Positions 47,470-59,335 of a DNA stretch of 64,000 nt are shown here, one piece after another. The position numbers were made by a program, and so were the translations under genes. The stretch lies in assembly GCA_039720395.1 (NCBI GenBank), contig CM077820.1, positions 49,709,425-49,773,424 on the forward strand. Direction: 5' to 3'. How positions within the stretch are numbered: the stretch's first letter is position 1; every line of letters begins with the position of its first letter. The notes below the pieces were generated by a model. The model did no database searches and was not told where the DNA came from. It saw only the letters and a list, made by a program, of their open reading frames with translations. The DNA comes from Liquidambar formosana. Its lineage: Eukaryota; Streptophyta; Magnoliopsida; Saxifragales; Altingiaceae.

Positions 47470-47642
47470 GGGAAGGTGGGTTGAAGTATGTACAGGAGAT
47501 AATCGTAGGCTCCGAAAGTGATGAAGTAGTGGATGCGTTCGATGAAAGTACCCTGAAAGATGGGCCACTGGCCGCATAAAAATGACACCACCACCAACAG
47601 AGTCACCAGGCCATGGCAGACCAGTATCCACTGTACGGCCAT
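39596..47642 (-). CDS. PAT17: DHHC-type protein S-acyltransferase (PAT17/At3g04970-like), complete
   Basis: This membrane enzyme transfers palmitate to cysteines of target proteins. The ten exons are 47642-47494, 47354-47261, 44280-44186, 44077-43910, 43827-43755, 43638-43586, 42890-42799, 42712-42660, 41456-41331 and 39877-39596. They join in frame at GT-AG sites to 394 codons, close to the Arabidopsis PAT17 length I recall. Visible features are two N-terminal hydrophobic segments (exon 1 and its junction with exon 2), further hydrophobic segments in exons 3-4, 7 and 9, the cysteine-rich region with HCSICDRC (175-182), DHHC (187-190, catalytic Cys190) and TTNE (298-301, the TTxE motif). The C-terminal [11 protein letters not shown] stretch is typical of plant members. 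The start ATG opens [11 protein letters not shown]. Family assignment is firm; PAT17 is the closest I recognise. The target proteins and membrane cannot be read from the sequence. Confidence 0.93.
40740..41330. other. Part of acyltransferase intron 9 with a poly(A)-tailed insert
   Basis: A stretch ending GTGGGCTTCCTCATATTGTG...GTTAGCAAAAAA (about 41215-41300) shares its 3' words with 48850-48980 and looks like a truncated retroposon on the plus strand. It sits immediately downstream of exon 9. Nothing else is recognisable in the intron (41330-39878). Confidence 0.4.
41597..41680. repeat. 42-bp tandem duplication in acyltransferase intron 8
   Basis: AATAAACAGATAGCACATAA through GGGTAAAACTG occurs twice in a row with a period of 42 and almost no differences. 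It is non-coding. Confidence 0.75.
42906..43111. repeat. 103-bp tandem duplication next to the exon 7 acceptor
   Basis: Two nearly identical 103-bp units (42906-43008 and 43009-43111) begin GGAACAATTAGGAAAATC and differ at only a few bases. On the gene's strand the pair ends 15 bases before the exon 7 acceptor, so the branch-point zone is duplicated. Confidence 0.85.
44547..44654 (+). mobile_element. Truncated LINE-like 3' tail in acyltransferase intron 2
   Basis: A short insert ends CTCTAATACAATTTTTAC followed by about 19 As. It is bracketed by 15-bp near-perfect repeats, GATGACCCAAGATCT and GACGACCCAAGATCT (44532-44546 and 44655-44669). This is the signature of a 5'-truncated non-LTR retrotransposon. 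Confidence 0.65.
44741..45020. mobile_element. Short solo LTR-like element, 5-bp target duplication
   Basis: The 280-bp element starts TGTTAGAGTAG and ends CTACTCTAACA, so it is TG...CA. It is flanked by ACCTC at 44736-44740 and 45021-45025. About 30 bp at each end are inverted copies (GAGTTATTTTGG and CCAAAATAACTC). There is no internal coding region, so a solo LTR or TRIM-like remnant is likely. It lies in intron 2. Confidence 0.65.
45593..45994. mobile_element. Foldback MITE in acyltransferase intron 2
   Basis: Near-perfect inverted ends (GGGGAGGGATCCGTTTACAC and its complement) extend through most of the 402-bp element. Shared inner words are GGATATCGG and CCGATATCC. Both sides are (TA)n, so the target duplication cannot be resolved. 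A 189-codon frame crossing it is an artefact of the repeat. Confidence 0.8.
47406..47465. repeat. Compound (TA)n(GA)n microsatellite in intron 1 of the acyltransferase gene
   Basis: About 14 TA units are followed directly by about 14 GA units, between exons 1 and 2. It is likely to be length-variable. Confidence 0.9.
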
Positions 47643-47840
47643 GACAGATAGAGAGAAACCACTGTAGAGAGAGGAGAGAAGGTGGGGGTCAACAGAATTA
47701 CAGGACAATTTGGTTCGCTGGGCTTTAGGCTTTCGGAGGCACTTTGGTGTTGACTTGACCGCAGATTCAAGCTCTCCGTTTTTTGTTTTTTTTTTTTTTT
47801 TTTTTTTTTGGCTTAGGCAACATTGCAACAGCAGCACTGC
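47643..47840 (-). promoter_or_regulatory. Presumed 5' UTR and proximal promoter of the acyltransferase gene
   Basis: Upstream of the ATG the transcript strand is pyrimidine-rich (CCTTCTCTCCTCTCTC), as in many plant leaders. Further out, an A run of about 24 (forward-strand T run 47785-47808) keeps an in-frame ATG at 47837 open. A GGTCAAGTCAAC stretch near 47755 contains a W-box core. No TATA box is convincing. Confidence 0.4.
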
Positions 47841-48949
47841 AAACGAGTTGAGTTGAGTTGAGTCAAATCGAGTTTCGGAGTAATAAAATTTGATTCGTTA
47901 AAATATTTGTTTGTTTATTATTAAATCGAGCTTATTCATTAGCTTAAACAAGTCAAATTTTAGTTTATTTACCAAAACAAGCCTAAACTTTAGGTTTAAG
48001 TTTGGTTTATTTACTAATCGACCAAGCTCGAGCCTAACCCATAATAAGTTTTTTACGAGTTGTTAACTCATTTGCAACCCTACTTTACAAGAAGAAAAAA
48101 TGTCTCTTTGTAGAAGATTTTTTCCTTTATTTGGTTTGTGTAAAAAATGTGTCTTTCCACATTTTCAATTACCTTAGTAGTAATTCTTTTACTTGCACCA
48201 CGGCATGTCTTACATGTCTTCCATTTTCAATTATTTTAGTAGTTGTCATGTGAACATTCATGGTATTAGATTATCAAGAGTGAGCATGTAAATGCTTTCT
48301 TGGCTCTATTTGGTCAACACAAACATACGTGAGAAAGTGAAACGTAGGAAAGTAAAGAAAAATGAAAGCACAAGAAAATAAAAATGTTGGAAAATGATTT
48401 ACCCACATGTGTTTGGTTTGCAAAAAAATTGTAAAAAGATATAAAATGTCAATACTTTTTCTTATTAAAAATACAAAATGTGTTATGTGAGAGTTTTTCG
48501 TACAGGAAAGAATTAGTTGACAGTTATTTTTATTTTTCAAAAGATTCTTACTAACCAAATGCATGAAAAGTGTAGGAAAATTTATTTCTTATTCGTTTCC
48601 TTTCCTTTTCCCGTCAACCAAATAGACGTGCAGGACTATCCTATGAGAATAATACCCATTTAGTAATTTAAGACAAGTACTATGTTTATCGTATTTATAA
48701 TATCAAGTCTTTGATATATATTGAGCCAAAAATATATCTACGCGAATAACAAAAAATAAATGTTTGGAAGTGTAAAGTCTCACATCAATTACTCAAGGTT
48801 AGCCTTAGAAGTGTATAAGATTTCACTTTTCCCAAAAATTAGGTCCTTTTGGAGGTTGAATGTGGGTTAACCTTATGGACTCTTAGGTCCTCCTTTGGTC
48901 CATGTCACATATGTAGGCTTCCTCGTTTATGTGTTACGTGTGTGTATAG

Positions 48950-48989
<40 letters not shown>

Positions 48990-51900
48990 GAAAACGAAAG
49001 AAAGAAAGAAGAAGAAAGATTCTTCCAACAATACGTCAACATGAATTCACAATCAAATTTAATGAATAATTCTGATCAACATTGTTGAAATGGAGAGAGA
49101 GAGCACCAAATTTTGATTAGTGCACATAATCAAACCAAGACATTTTGTGAAATTTTTTTTGCATACGAGACATATTGGAAGAATTATCCATCCAACCCAA
49201 CGGTACCACGAACTGTCTTAAGGTAGAGAGAGCTTGCCAAGAAATCTATGAGACACCCCCTCACAGTAGGTTTTCTCTAAAACCTATACCAGTGGTGAAG
49301 ACGCTTCAAGACTAGGTTGGAAATATGAATTAACATTGTCAGCGTGGTTACAAGCCTACAGGTGAAAATATTCTTTCTAGTTTGCACATTTATGTCATCT
49401 ATGATCCATCCACATAATAGATGAACACTGAAAAATCTCATGTGTTGGGATCTTTTTCACCATACTCCTCTCTCATTGTGAATTCACCTTTTGTAGGGTT
49501 CATGATTATTGCCGTAAGTAGTTAAATCACACCTTGGCAGTGGAAGGGTTACGCTGTGGACTCAACTAGAGACTGTAAACAAATTACAAGTTCTTCATTT
49601 CCTCGACAATATAATATACATGTCAATTTACACTAAACACATGCTAAGGATAACTGGATTTAAACCCATCTATTATTGTTCAAGCTCTCATAAAAATGAA
49701 GGAAAATTTAAACTTTCATCATGCACAAGAGAGGGCCACTCAGCAGAGACTCGGAGCTAATAGTTAACCTAAGAATAGTGCCATACAAATATACAATCCA
49801 ACTCATTCTTCCAAATTTTGTTTACGGAGACATGACAATTGAGATAAGCCAATGAAAAATTTTATTTTGAAAAACAACTATTCACAATGGACAAACAATT
49901 TTGAACAAAAAATTAAAACTAATCCACTAGGAACCTCAAACAAAATCCGTTCCCATGTTTTTCAAAGTATTCTCATTACCAATTTCTACAATGCTACTTC
50001 CTGCAACTATCTATACCAACTCACATGGCAAATGAAATTGTATCATTCAAAGCCACATCATCAACCAGGTAAGTTGGTACAGAAAATTGGCGTAGAGAAT
50101 TTAGTTCTTACCTATTTTTCTGCTAAAAAGTCCATATAAGTCTAAACTGAAAGGCTTCCCTGAGAAACCATCAACTTCAAACAGAATTGGTATGCGTTCT
50201 GTTCTTAACAAGCCACCGCCTTCAACAATTATCAAAATCATAAACCCTAGGGAAATGACTGATTCTATGCTCCCACCTGATAAACTCTGACCATCGCTGC
50301 AGCACTTCAAGAGCTTATTACATTACACAGACCCAGGCTTGCAAAAATGACACAAATGCAATTATTAGAGAAAACAAACATGAGTGAAGCAATGCTCTTT
50401 CCCCACACCCTTTTCCCAAAAAGTAGTGGTTGTGGTTTAGGGTAGTAACAAAAATAGCAGCAGCAGCTGCAGAGAATAATAATAATAACGGTTAATTGAA
50501 AAATTAAAATTTATATAAAATGATTCCAAAGATAAGTGGATATCCCAGCCAGCATAATTCACAATAAAGCTACCTCTTAATCTTCCTCAACGAATAAAGC
50601 ATACACAGATGTTGAATACTAGGAAATTTCATCAAGTTGGAGGTACAGCCAGGAACTAGAAGTAGCACAAACCAGAATTCTAGTAAACGCTAAACACCTT
50701 TGTCTTAAGTTTTAAGCATAAAAGATATACCCACTAAAATAAAAAAAGGAGATTACGCTAAACAACCAGTCATTCCCCATATAATACAACTAAAAATCCT
50801 GTCCTACTTTCTAAGTCATAAAATGCCACCTCATTCCTCGATTGTGGTTCAAAGACAACCTTTCGACCAAACAACACGAGCACCCTACTAGCGAGAACTG
50901 CACATTAAAAAATAAATATATAAGTCACTAAATCAATGAACAATTCATCATTTGATTTGATGTCTAACAACAACAAAAAACTCAAATAGGTCAAGAACTC
51001 ATGTAGAGACTATTATACTTAGTTTGAACCTCAATGTCTACGATCTGATCATTACGCAGTAGTGTGAAGAAGTGGCTCAAGAGCTCAATGTAGAGCATTT
51101 TTTAGTCTCCATTAATTGTAAAGAACAAATTGCTAAAGATGAGTGATTCCTATTTTTATCATATATGCATGCACACGCATGCACACACACACACACACAG
51201 AATTGGTTCAGATGAGTAATTCCTATTTTTATCAAATTATGTCATGTTTGTTTCTAAAAGTGATGCAATATGAATTGCACATGTGGCACATCATTTCAAG
51301 TCTGGCCCATGAAACATATGCCATATGCCTTCAGGCAAGCAATACTGCTGGGCTGGGTAATCCGATCACCCATCCTGCCTCACCCTTATTGGGGCAGATT
51401 TAAAATTTACTTAATCAAAGGCCAATTCAAGGTCAGAGTTAGGTCAAGAATTCCAAATCTGAGTTGACTTTAACTACGGTTGTACATGGCCTCATTCCAT
51501 TAATTTATGCATAATAGAATGTGATCTTTTGATACTATACACTCAGGTACATAGGCAACAGATGTTAATTAAATAATAAAAAATAAAACCCTTTGAGTTT
51601 GGGGTAAGCCTGAGACCCTGACCCATCTCCAAACCCACCCAGTTACCACAGCTATTTAGTAGACAGAGGCTAATCTGTGTAAAAGGCATGCTTTCATATC
51701 TTGAACAAAGTAGGCTCTGACCAACAAAATTTACAGACTTTTAAAGAGTTTTTTTTCCTCATTTCTTTCAATCCACTGTTCAGACTGACACACCATCCAT
51801 TGTGCTTAAACTGTGTAGACATAATAAGTATCTCTTAGATAGATCTTTGGGGCATTAGGAACCATTGATGTCCAATGAAATTTGCAACTATTTGTTGAAA

Positions 51901-52845
51901 CATAGGGTCCAATGTAATAAATAGTAGATGGATTTAAAACAACCCCACCCCCTCTTCTTCCCCCCTCTCTCTTTCTCTTCCTACCAAAATTATGCCAAGA
52001 GGATATCGCCAGTTTGATCCAAATATCTCCAATAAAAAGACGCAGCAAGATACAACTAGCCCAGAAGGGCAACGAGATCAATAAAAGGATCAACATAATG
52101 TTTAATATACAAACTTGTAAATCTCGCAACCTTATGTCTTATTATTCCAAGCATATAAAGAGGTCCCTGTGCCCAGACTCATGCTTTTCCCTATTAAAAC
52201 ATGGATCTAAACCAAGATTGTAACCTATAACCACTAAGGGCAACAAATATTAACTTGCCTGTCAATCAGCCCGATATCTATAAGGGTTTGGTAGAATTCT
52301 GACTCAATTTGATAAACAGATTGGATTTGGATGACACTTCCTCAATCCAATTGTAAACCCATCAGGTTCATGTTGATCCTCCCTAACCTAGCCAGCCATT
52401 ATGCTAGGTTTTTTGTTAAAAAACGAATAAATATTAATATTATCAATATCTGTCAACTATACACTTTGACATTAATTTCATGATTTAAATTCATCATATA
52501 TCAAAAATTAATGAACCAATTTAGGATAAGGATGCATTGTTAGTTTGTTACTGTAAATACTCAGCCCAACCCAGCCTATTGCCATCCCTAGTTATACTTA
52601 TCAGCCAACTATATATGTTGCAGTCACAAAAACAGCCCCCAAAGTATATTACCAAGCCATAATCATACAAGCTGCTAAATCAACTTCAAAAGCACCCAAA
52701 AAAGAAGATTTAGCCAGAAACAATAGCAGAAAATCATTAAATAACTATCAAGTGGACAAAAGCACCATGTTGCAATGAATAAATAAATAAAATCACCATA
52801 ACTAGCTATTATAATTTGTCCTTCCATTAAATGCATAAAATAAAG
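47841..52845. other. Intergenic region between acyltransferase and SR genes
   Basis: No gene was recognised. Contents seen are a Tourist-like TIR stretch (about 48303-48626, ends GCTCTATTTGGTCAAC and GTCAACCAAATAGAC), a poly(A)-tailed insert ending at 48983, a (CA)n run near 51178-51198, and a TIR-like end at about 52590 (TTGCCATCCCTA). The stretch 50101-50335 on the minus strand has an open frame of 69 codons without family resemblance and might be a 3' UTR exon of the SR gene. Confidence 0.45.
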
Positions 52846-55800
52846 CTAGTACCTGTAGGAATGGGAACGGGAACGGGAAGGAGAATGAGACAGAGACAGA
52901 GACCGAGACCAACTCCTATCATCCTCCCTTGGACTTGGTGACCTCCGGTCTGACCCATAATCCCTCCTGTCGCGAGGACTTTGGTCACTCTCCCTCAGAC
53001 TTTGTGACCTCGGATTTGACCCATGGTCCCTCTTGTCACGGGAACTCCGGTCATCCTGCCCTGGATTTATCGACCTGGGGTTAGACCTGTATGTCCTATC
53101 ATCACGTGGAGATACAGATCGTGAAATGGACCTAGAATGTGACCGTGAATAGTAATCCCTTGCTCCACGATCTCTGTCTCTGCATTTTCCATTACAACCA
53201 CAACTTAGTGAACAGGAAAGAATGGGTAGATAAAGAGGTTTGCAACGTCGGATCATATTTCAAAGCCTACTCCATTTTTAATTCTCATGAGATTTAATTA
53301 AAAATTCTATAATAGATTGATACAAATCAAGCAGACTGGATAAGAGAATAGATAAAAATCTGTTTTTCATTTCTTTGTGGGAAAAATTCAGCATAAATCC
53401 TCATCCAGAACTAATGCTGGAAACATGACCTTTACCTGCACTGTCTCACAGTTTTTTCTGAACAAAAATATGTAACTTTTGGTCCCAACACAGTTCGAAT
53501 TATGCTTTACAATGGTGTACTGGTTGGTCAGCATCTGAAAACTGCAAAGCTTTCTTTGCCTCATCTCTTTAAGTTCCGAACATATCTTTTATTTGGTGTT
53601 GACTGATGAGAATGGGAAATCCAATCAAGGAGACCTTTCTACCTCTAGCAATAAGAACTTTGATAAACTTCCATTCTCTGGTGACCACGAAATTCTTTCT
53701 TTTGGCAACTATATCTTTAGATTCTTTCTTAACTGGATGGTATGCAAAGCAAGATATCAAAATTTATGTACAACAATGTAAGAAAAATAAATCTTTAAGG
53801 ATTGTAATCACTTTCACAAACCATGATAGCTGGTTATGATAGTTCGAATTAGTAGGGGTGAGCTTTACAAACCAAAGGCCAAAAAATTGGAAAGCCCAAG
53901 CAGTTTGTGGGTTACAGTTGACGAAGATGAGATCAGTAATGATACTTTTGGAGTGAGGCTTTGAAAGATAAGAAGTCAATCACTTTATCGTTAAATCTCT
54001 TTTCACTTTAATTATCTGCATAAAAAAAATCACCATATGTTATTCCCTGGTATCCGAACAACATGCGCATCTTTCCCAAGAGAGTAAGTACATATTAAAG
54101 AATTGTGTGCATTGGAACTCGTCAATTAAAAGTTCCTTTTTTTATGCTTGTCCCATCACAATCTAGACACAAGAAACTTGTAGTCTCAGCCAAGTACCCA
54201 AAAGAAAAAGAACATGCCTACAAGAGGCAATAGCAACCAGGGAAAAAAATGGAGGAATTAGAACAAAAAACAAAATAAACAAAGAATATAGCCTGATAAA
54301 AGTTCTACAATTAATTTGAAACCACTTCCATGTTCCAACTTGACGCTATTACCAATGTTTAATGTTTCAGAGGTGGAAAATCACCGATAAAAATAATAAA
54401 TAAAAAATTGGTCTATAACAAGCAACAAAAATATTTCATGCAATGTAACTCTTTTTTTTTTGTTTTTTTTTATAACGAGGAAACCCTTCGGGCAAACCCC
54501 GACCTCATATAAGACTCCACAACCCATGTGGACCGGGTAAGTCCAAAACCCATGAGAACCATGAAACATTGTGTGGGTAGCCCCAATGGGTTTAGCAAGC
54601 ATCGAACTCAGGACCTCCGCTTCCTGAGGCGTAGACCCTTGCCAACTAAGCTACCCCTTGGGGTTCATACGATGTAACATTGCTCTGTATTAACTATGAA
54701 TATGAAAACCTGGTCATCTGGGAGTAGAAATATAAGCTGAAATTCCAAAACATATCATCATATCACCAATTAACAAGAAAAAATAACTATAAGAAATAAG
54801 CTAAAGTAAAATTAAAATTCAGAAGCTTTTGCACACTTCTGTAACGACACATTGGTTATTCCAGCGTATTTTCTGTAATAAGCAAGTATACACTAACAAG
54901 TAAAGACACTATCCAATTAGTGCCCATATCAAAGATAACACATATCGATTACATATCACAAAAACAGCAATTAACATGTATTTTAGCATGAATTACACAA
55001 AAACATGGGAAACAAGTTAACAGGAACTTCCCTGTTTAATACAAACATGATGCCTTTACACAAATTTTTGACAACACACTTGCATAACACATGTAAACCA
55101 AATTATAGATAAATCATCTATCTGATAGTACAACAGAAGAACTAAATACATGTTTATGTTGATATGCTCCACAGAAACTGGGTTCAGGTGCAGGTTATTT
55201 GAAACATCTCATCCAATCAATACAAAAATATTTTGGCACATAACTAAGTAAAGCCCGGAAAAAAATGTTAAAAAATCAAGCACGAAATAATGCAAATTAA
55301 TCATAGGTATTATTCAATAATTTAAAACCAGTAACGGGGTCCTACCAATTTTTTCCACCACGATCAAAAGAATATTTTTTAACTGAAAGGGCTAAATTCC
55401 CTAGGCCTATGGTATTACACAACACAAATAGAGGCCATTGTCAAAATCTCAGTATGCAGATCATTGAACAATTTCTACTTTCTTCTTTTTCTTACTGCCC
55501 CACCGGGGGGTGATAAAAAATAATTTGATAAAATAATACATTTTTCTCAAAGAAAAATTCCATATGATGCTAGTATAAACAACAGCATACAACCCATTAA
55601 ATGTAAACAGTATATAAAACAAATAAGACATGATAACAAATATCAAAAATTAAGCAAAGAACTCAGACCTTGAATCAAGCCTGACCGGTGATGGAGATCG
55701 TGAATAAGCTGTTGTAGGAAAAATCACATAAAGAATTAGTGAGAAACAAGTAAAATAACATCAATATAGGATAATTTCACAATATGCAACAAATTCAAAT

Positions 55801-58800
55801 TCAAATTCATGTTCCAGAATACATTACTACAATTTTCAATTTTCAAGTGAATGCACAAGCCATAAATAAAGTTAAGGTGAAACTGACATCTATATCGGCA
55901 TCTTGGGGACCTAGCTGGACTTCGTCTTCTAGAGCTTCCTCCATATCGGCTACTGCATGCAGGAAATCAACAAGTAACAGCTGAAAGAATAAAAGTGATA
56001 TTACCAAATGTAGAATATTAGAAAAGTAACCACACCTAACACGTGCACTCATACGCATTTCTTGAGGAGTTTTCCTGTTCTCTTCAGCAAAAACAATGGC
56101 TATTTCACGCCCACCAATAACTGTATGATTCAAATGACGCTTAGCTTCAGCTGCATCTTCACCATTACGGAATTTCACAAATCCAAAGCCACGTGGTTCC
56201 CTACAATAATCAAACACCAGTTAGCTATTGCAAAGCCCTTCAACATCAACTAAAGTGTAAATCACACAGAATGTACAAATTCCAAACATCATACAAATAA
56301 TGAAAACTAGATTGTCTGCACAACCAAAGACATAGACTCCTAACAATGATCAAGGTAAGGCATAGGAAATGATGAAGATGAGCTATTGTCAAAACAAGAT
56401 ACTTCAGCACACACCAAATGAAGATTAATCTCATTCATCACTGAAAGGGTGAGTGAAGTGACTTCATCGAAAGTTTCACACGACTTAAAACAACAGTTGC
56501 ATAATATCATGTCCTCACAAAGCAAAATCACAACATTGCTTAGAAAATCATAATTAAATAAAAAATTGAGTTAAGAAAAGAAAGTAAATTGTTGGCATCG
56601 TTTGATTTACAATTAGGAAAACAACTCTGAAGTTTGAACCCTTGTTTTCTTGGAAATTTCGAAAGCAAAATTTGGGAAGTTTTGCTGCCATGCAACAAAC
56701 ACAAAATATCAATGAAGCATCACGTACATTAAATAGTTAATTAGGATCAGGCAATGTGTATTTAGCAACCATAGATCCAATAGAGATTAACAACCAACTG
56801 AAATTTCAATCCTAGATATCTGCTTTGTTTGAAGCCATCTACTTAACATTTCACAAAGCCCAAAATTACAACCAGAAGAAGCATCAGTTCACTATCACCA
56901 AGGCAACCAACTAACTAATAAGATCGTCATTAGCAAGTCCACACAGATAACACCATAAGAAATCATACCCAGTGTAGAAATTCTTGGGAAGATACACATC
57001 CTTCACTGGACCAAAACGTTCAAATGGGATCCTAAGATCATCTGGCCTGCATAGCATCATATTGAACACAATAAAGCAATTCAGTTTCCATGCGACATCC
57101 AAACAGTGCCTTCAAGACTGGAGGAAAAAAAAAAACAATCAAAGAACACCCAATGAATAGACCATATTGAACACTTGAAGCATCTCAACAAGTCAATTCC
57201 TCTTTATAACCTAACAATTTGTTAATTTGCTTCAACAGGAGGTGTGTAACCACCTTTTACTCCTCGTAAATCTAAACCCGGATCATTTTAAACAAAATGG
57301 TAACCACAGGAAGCAATCAAAATGGATAAAATTAACGCTCTGCAAATAGACACGAGAAAAACAATATGTACATACATGTGCTATGGTTTTGATTTTTGAA
57401 GGAAAAAAAAACTCACCACAACTAAGCCAATTAATTCTCTAAGGGACACTTGAATGGAAACTTTTGTATTGTCGGTATATGAAAATGTATAGCTGAAACT
57501 TTATATCCTTTAATTTTCTATTCTTACCCAGTAAAAAAACAAAACATTTAACACTAAAGAAGATAAAACACTCTTATCAAATCTAAGCACAAACAAAAGA
57601 ATATGGCATAAAGCCATAGACTGATAAACCCAAAGACTTGCAATACTAAATTATATATTTAAATTTATATATTATATATCACGTACATAAATACATAAGC
57701 TAATTGTGAATGCAACCAACACGAAGACCAGACCATATGGCTGCTGAGGAAACGAATCTTGAACAGTTGAACCCTTATGTTTCATTATAGTCATATCAAG
57801 TTAAATTGAGTGGAGCTTTTATTCTTATTGGATCCCAATACCCAAATAATAAAAGAGATCTCAGAAGCAAGAATTAAGACTCCTTTCCTTTCCTACTTCT
57901 TACCAGCAACCAAACAGAAAACAAAACTCACCATATAATTTCATCTTTCTTTTTTTGGTCTGAATATAATATCATCTTTATTCCTACCATATCTTAGCAT
58001 TCAGCAACCAAAGCAGAGGGCAAGACTCAGAATTTCAATCTATGTTTTTCCCCTACCTTTCCTCAGCCACCAACAGAGTATAAGACACATAACTTCAATT
58101 TCTAATCTTTTCCTGCCTTTCCTCAGCAAGCAGGCAGAGAGCAAGACACAAAACTTCAATCTCCATTCTTTTCCTACCCTTTCCCAGCGACAAAAAGAGG
58201 ATACAACACAAAATGTTGTTAACTTCTCATATCTTCCTACCTTTTATCGTCAACCAAACAGATAAGAGACGCAAAATTTTGATTTCTCCCCTATTTGTAT
58301 CTTTCCTAAGCATCCATAGACTACAAACTCAAATTTTCAATTTCATTTCCTTTCCAACCTTTCCTCAGCAACCAGACAGAGGTTAAGACTCAAAACGTCA
58401 ACCTATCATATTTTCCTAAATTTCTTAGCAACTAAACAGTGGGCAAGACTCGACATTGCAATTTATTTTATTTCCCCACCTCTCCATAGCAAACAACAAA
58501 AGGTTAAGACCCCCAAAATTCAAGCCACAATCTTTTCTTACCTATTCTCAGCAACCCGACAAAGGCTAAGACAAAACTTACAATTTCTTCTAAGACTCCA
58601 AACTTTAACTTACCATCTTTTCTTACCTATTCTTAGCAGTCAAACAAAGACTTAGACTCCAAAATTACACTTTTCTACTCTTTTCTTACATTTCCTCTGT
58701 AGCCAAACAGACGCAAGGACTCAAAATTATCAAATTCCTTCTTTTATCCCATCATTTTTAGCAACCAACAAAAGGGCACGACTCAAAATTTCGAGTTTAC

Positions 58801-59143
58801 AATCTTCTCATTTTCGACAATCCTACCATTTCTCAGCAACCAAACAGAAGCTCAAAAGGTTCACTTTCTTTTTCCATCCTAGTTCCTACATTCTCGGAGC
58901 AACCAAACATAAAAAGCATAAATAAATAAATAAAAAGACGAAGACGACAAAGAGAGAAACAAGGAACCTTGCGTCGAGAGAGATGTTGCGAACGAGCAAG
59001 CCAGAAGGAGCTGGGGACCGGCGGTCGCGGTAGGAGCGGCTATCACGGTCGCGGTCGCGAGGGTCGTCGTAACGACGTCGTCGAGGAGGGGTTCGGCTAC
59101 GGCGAGGGCTATAGCTCCTGCTTCTGCTTCTGTACTTCCCCAT
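52846..59143 (-). CDS. SCL28: SR-type splicing factor with one RRM and an RS tail (SCL28-like), complete
   Basis: This nuclear protein binds pre-mRNA and recruits the spliceosome. The exons are 59143-58968, 57046-56969, 56200-56036, 55952-55888, 55708-55669 and 53179-52846, joined in frame at GT-AG sites to 285 codons. A short Arg/Ser-rich N-terminus (residues 1-47) precedes the RRM: RNP2-like LLVRNI (49-54), YLPKNFYTG, RNP1 RGFGFVKF (88-95), then GGREIAIVFAEENRKTPQEM, which is the SCL28 signature as I recall it. An RS tail (140-285) follows. The start is the only ATG that opens the RS/RRM frame. The stop TAC-TAG overlaps a possible donor (CAG/GTACTAG), so another 3' exon is conceivable. In this family unspliced introns usually create early stops, and retention of intron 1 or 3 would do so here. 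Confidence 0.9.
54442..54668 (-). mobile_element. tRNA-derived SINE in intron 5 of the SR gene
   Basis: On the minus strand an A-box-like GGGTAGCTTAGTTGGCAAGG and a B-box-like GAGTTCGATGC are followed by a body ending in an A-rich run (forward T-rich at 54452-54470). The near-repeats ATGCAATGTAAC and ATACGATGTAAC flank it. It is not a functional tRNA gene. Confidence 0.65.
57890..58912. repeat. Minisatellite of about 62 bp in intron 1 of the SR gene
   Basis: About 16 degenerate copies of a unit of roughly 60-70 bp (some up to 88) are visible, each recognisable by a word like CTCAGCAACCAAACAGAGG followed by CAAGACTCAAAATTTCAA and TTTTCCTACC. Copies start near 57904, 57992, 58062, 58123, 58186, 58250, 58309, 58366, 58429, 58487, 58548, 58635, 58699, 58768, 58835 and 58897. 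On the transcript strand many copies contain an AGGTAGGAAA donor-like string. Confidence 0.8.
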
Positions 59144-59335
59144 TTTAGTTGTTTCGTCTGATAAGCTATCTTCGCTAATGAACCAACAACCCTAAACCAA
59201 ATGGAAAACCTTAGAGAGCAGAGTGCCAAAAGTCCAAAACCCTAACCCTAGGTGGAATGAATGAAAGAGTGAAAGTGAAAGGAAGTGGAAGAGAGTCTGA
59301 AAACAAATGCGGAAGCGATCTTTATAGAGGTAGGA
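59144..59335 (-). promoter_or_regulatory. SR gene core promoter and 5' UTR
   Basis: On the minus strand CTCTATAAAGATCG gives a good TATA box (forward 59321-59326), which places transcription start near 59290. The leader contains two telo-box-like words on the forward strand (AAACCCTAACCC near 59237 and AACCCTAAACC near 59189), common in plant genes for RNA and translation factors. It is pyrimidine-rich after the TATA box. Confidence 0.6.

Noticed and set aside
47325..47837. 170-codon frame covering acyltransferase exon 1 as one continuous protein
   Set aside because: It reads through the exon 1 donor and the (TA)n(GA)n microsatellite. The family protein continues at the exon 2 acceptor instead, and the upstream part is leader sequence with a poly(A) run.
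50101..50310. 69-codon frame as a separate small gene
   Set aside because: It has no family resemblance, no promoter signal and no conserved start context. At most it is part of a 3' UTR, noted as a low-interest finding.
54570..54668. tRNA gene on the minus strand
   Set aside because: A- and B-box-like words exist, but acceptor and anticodon stems do not pair well and a non-tRNA body with A-rich tail and flanking repeats follows, so it is a SINE.
57890..58912. CRISPR-like array of evenly spaced repeats
   Set aside because: The repeats are degenerate, the spacers are related to each other, and the locus is an intron of a plant nuclear gene. It is a minisatellite.
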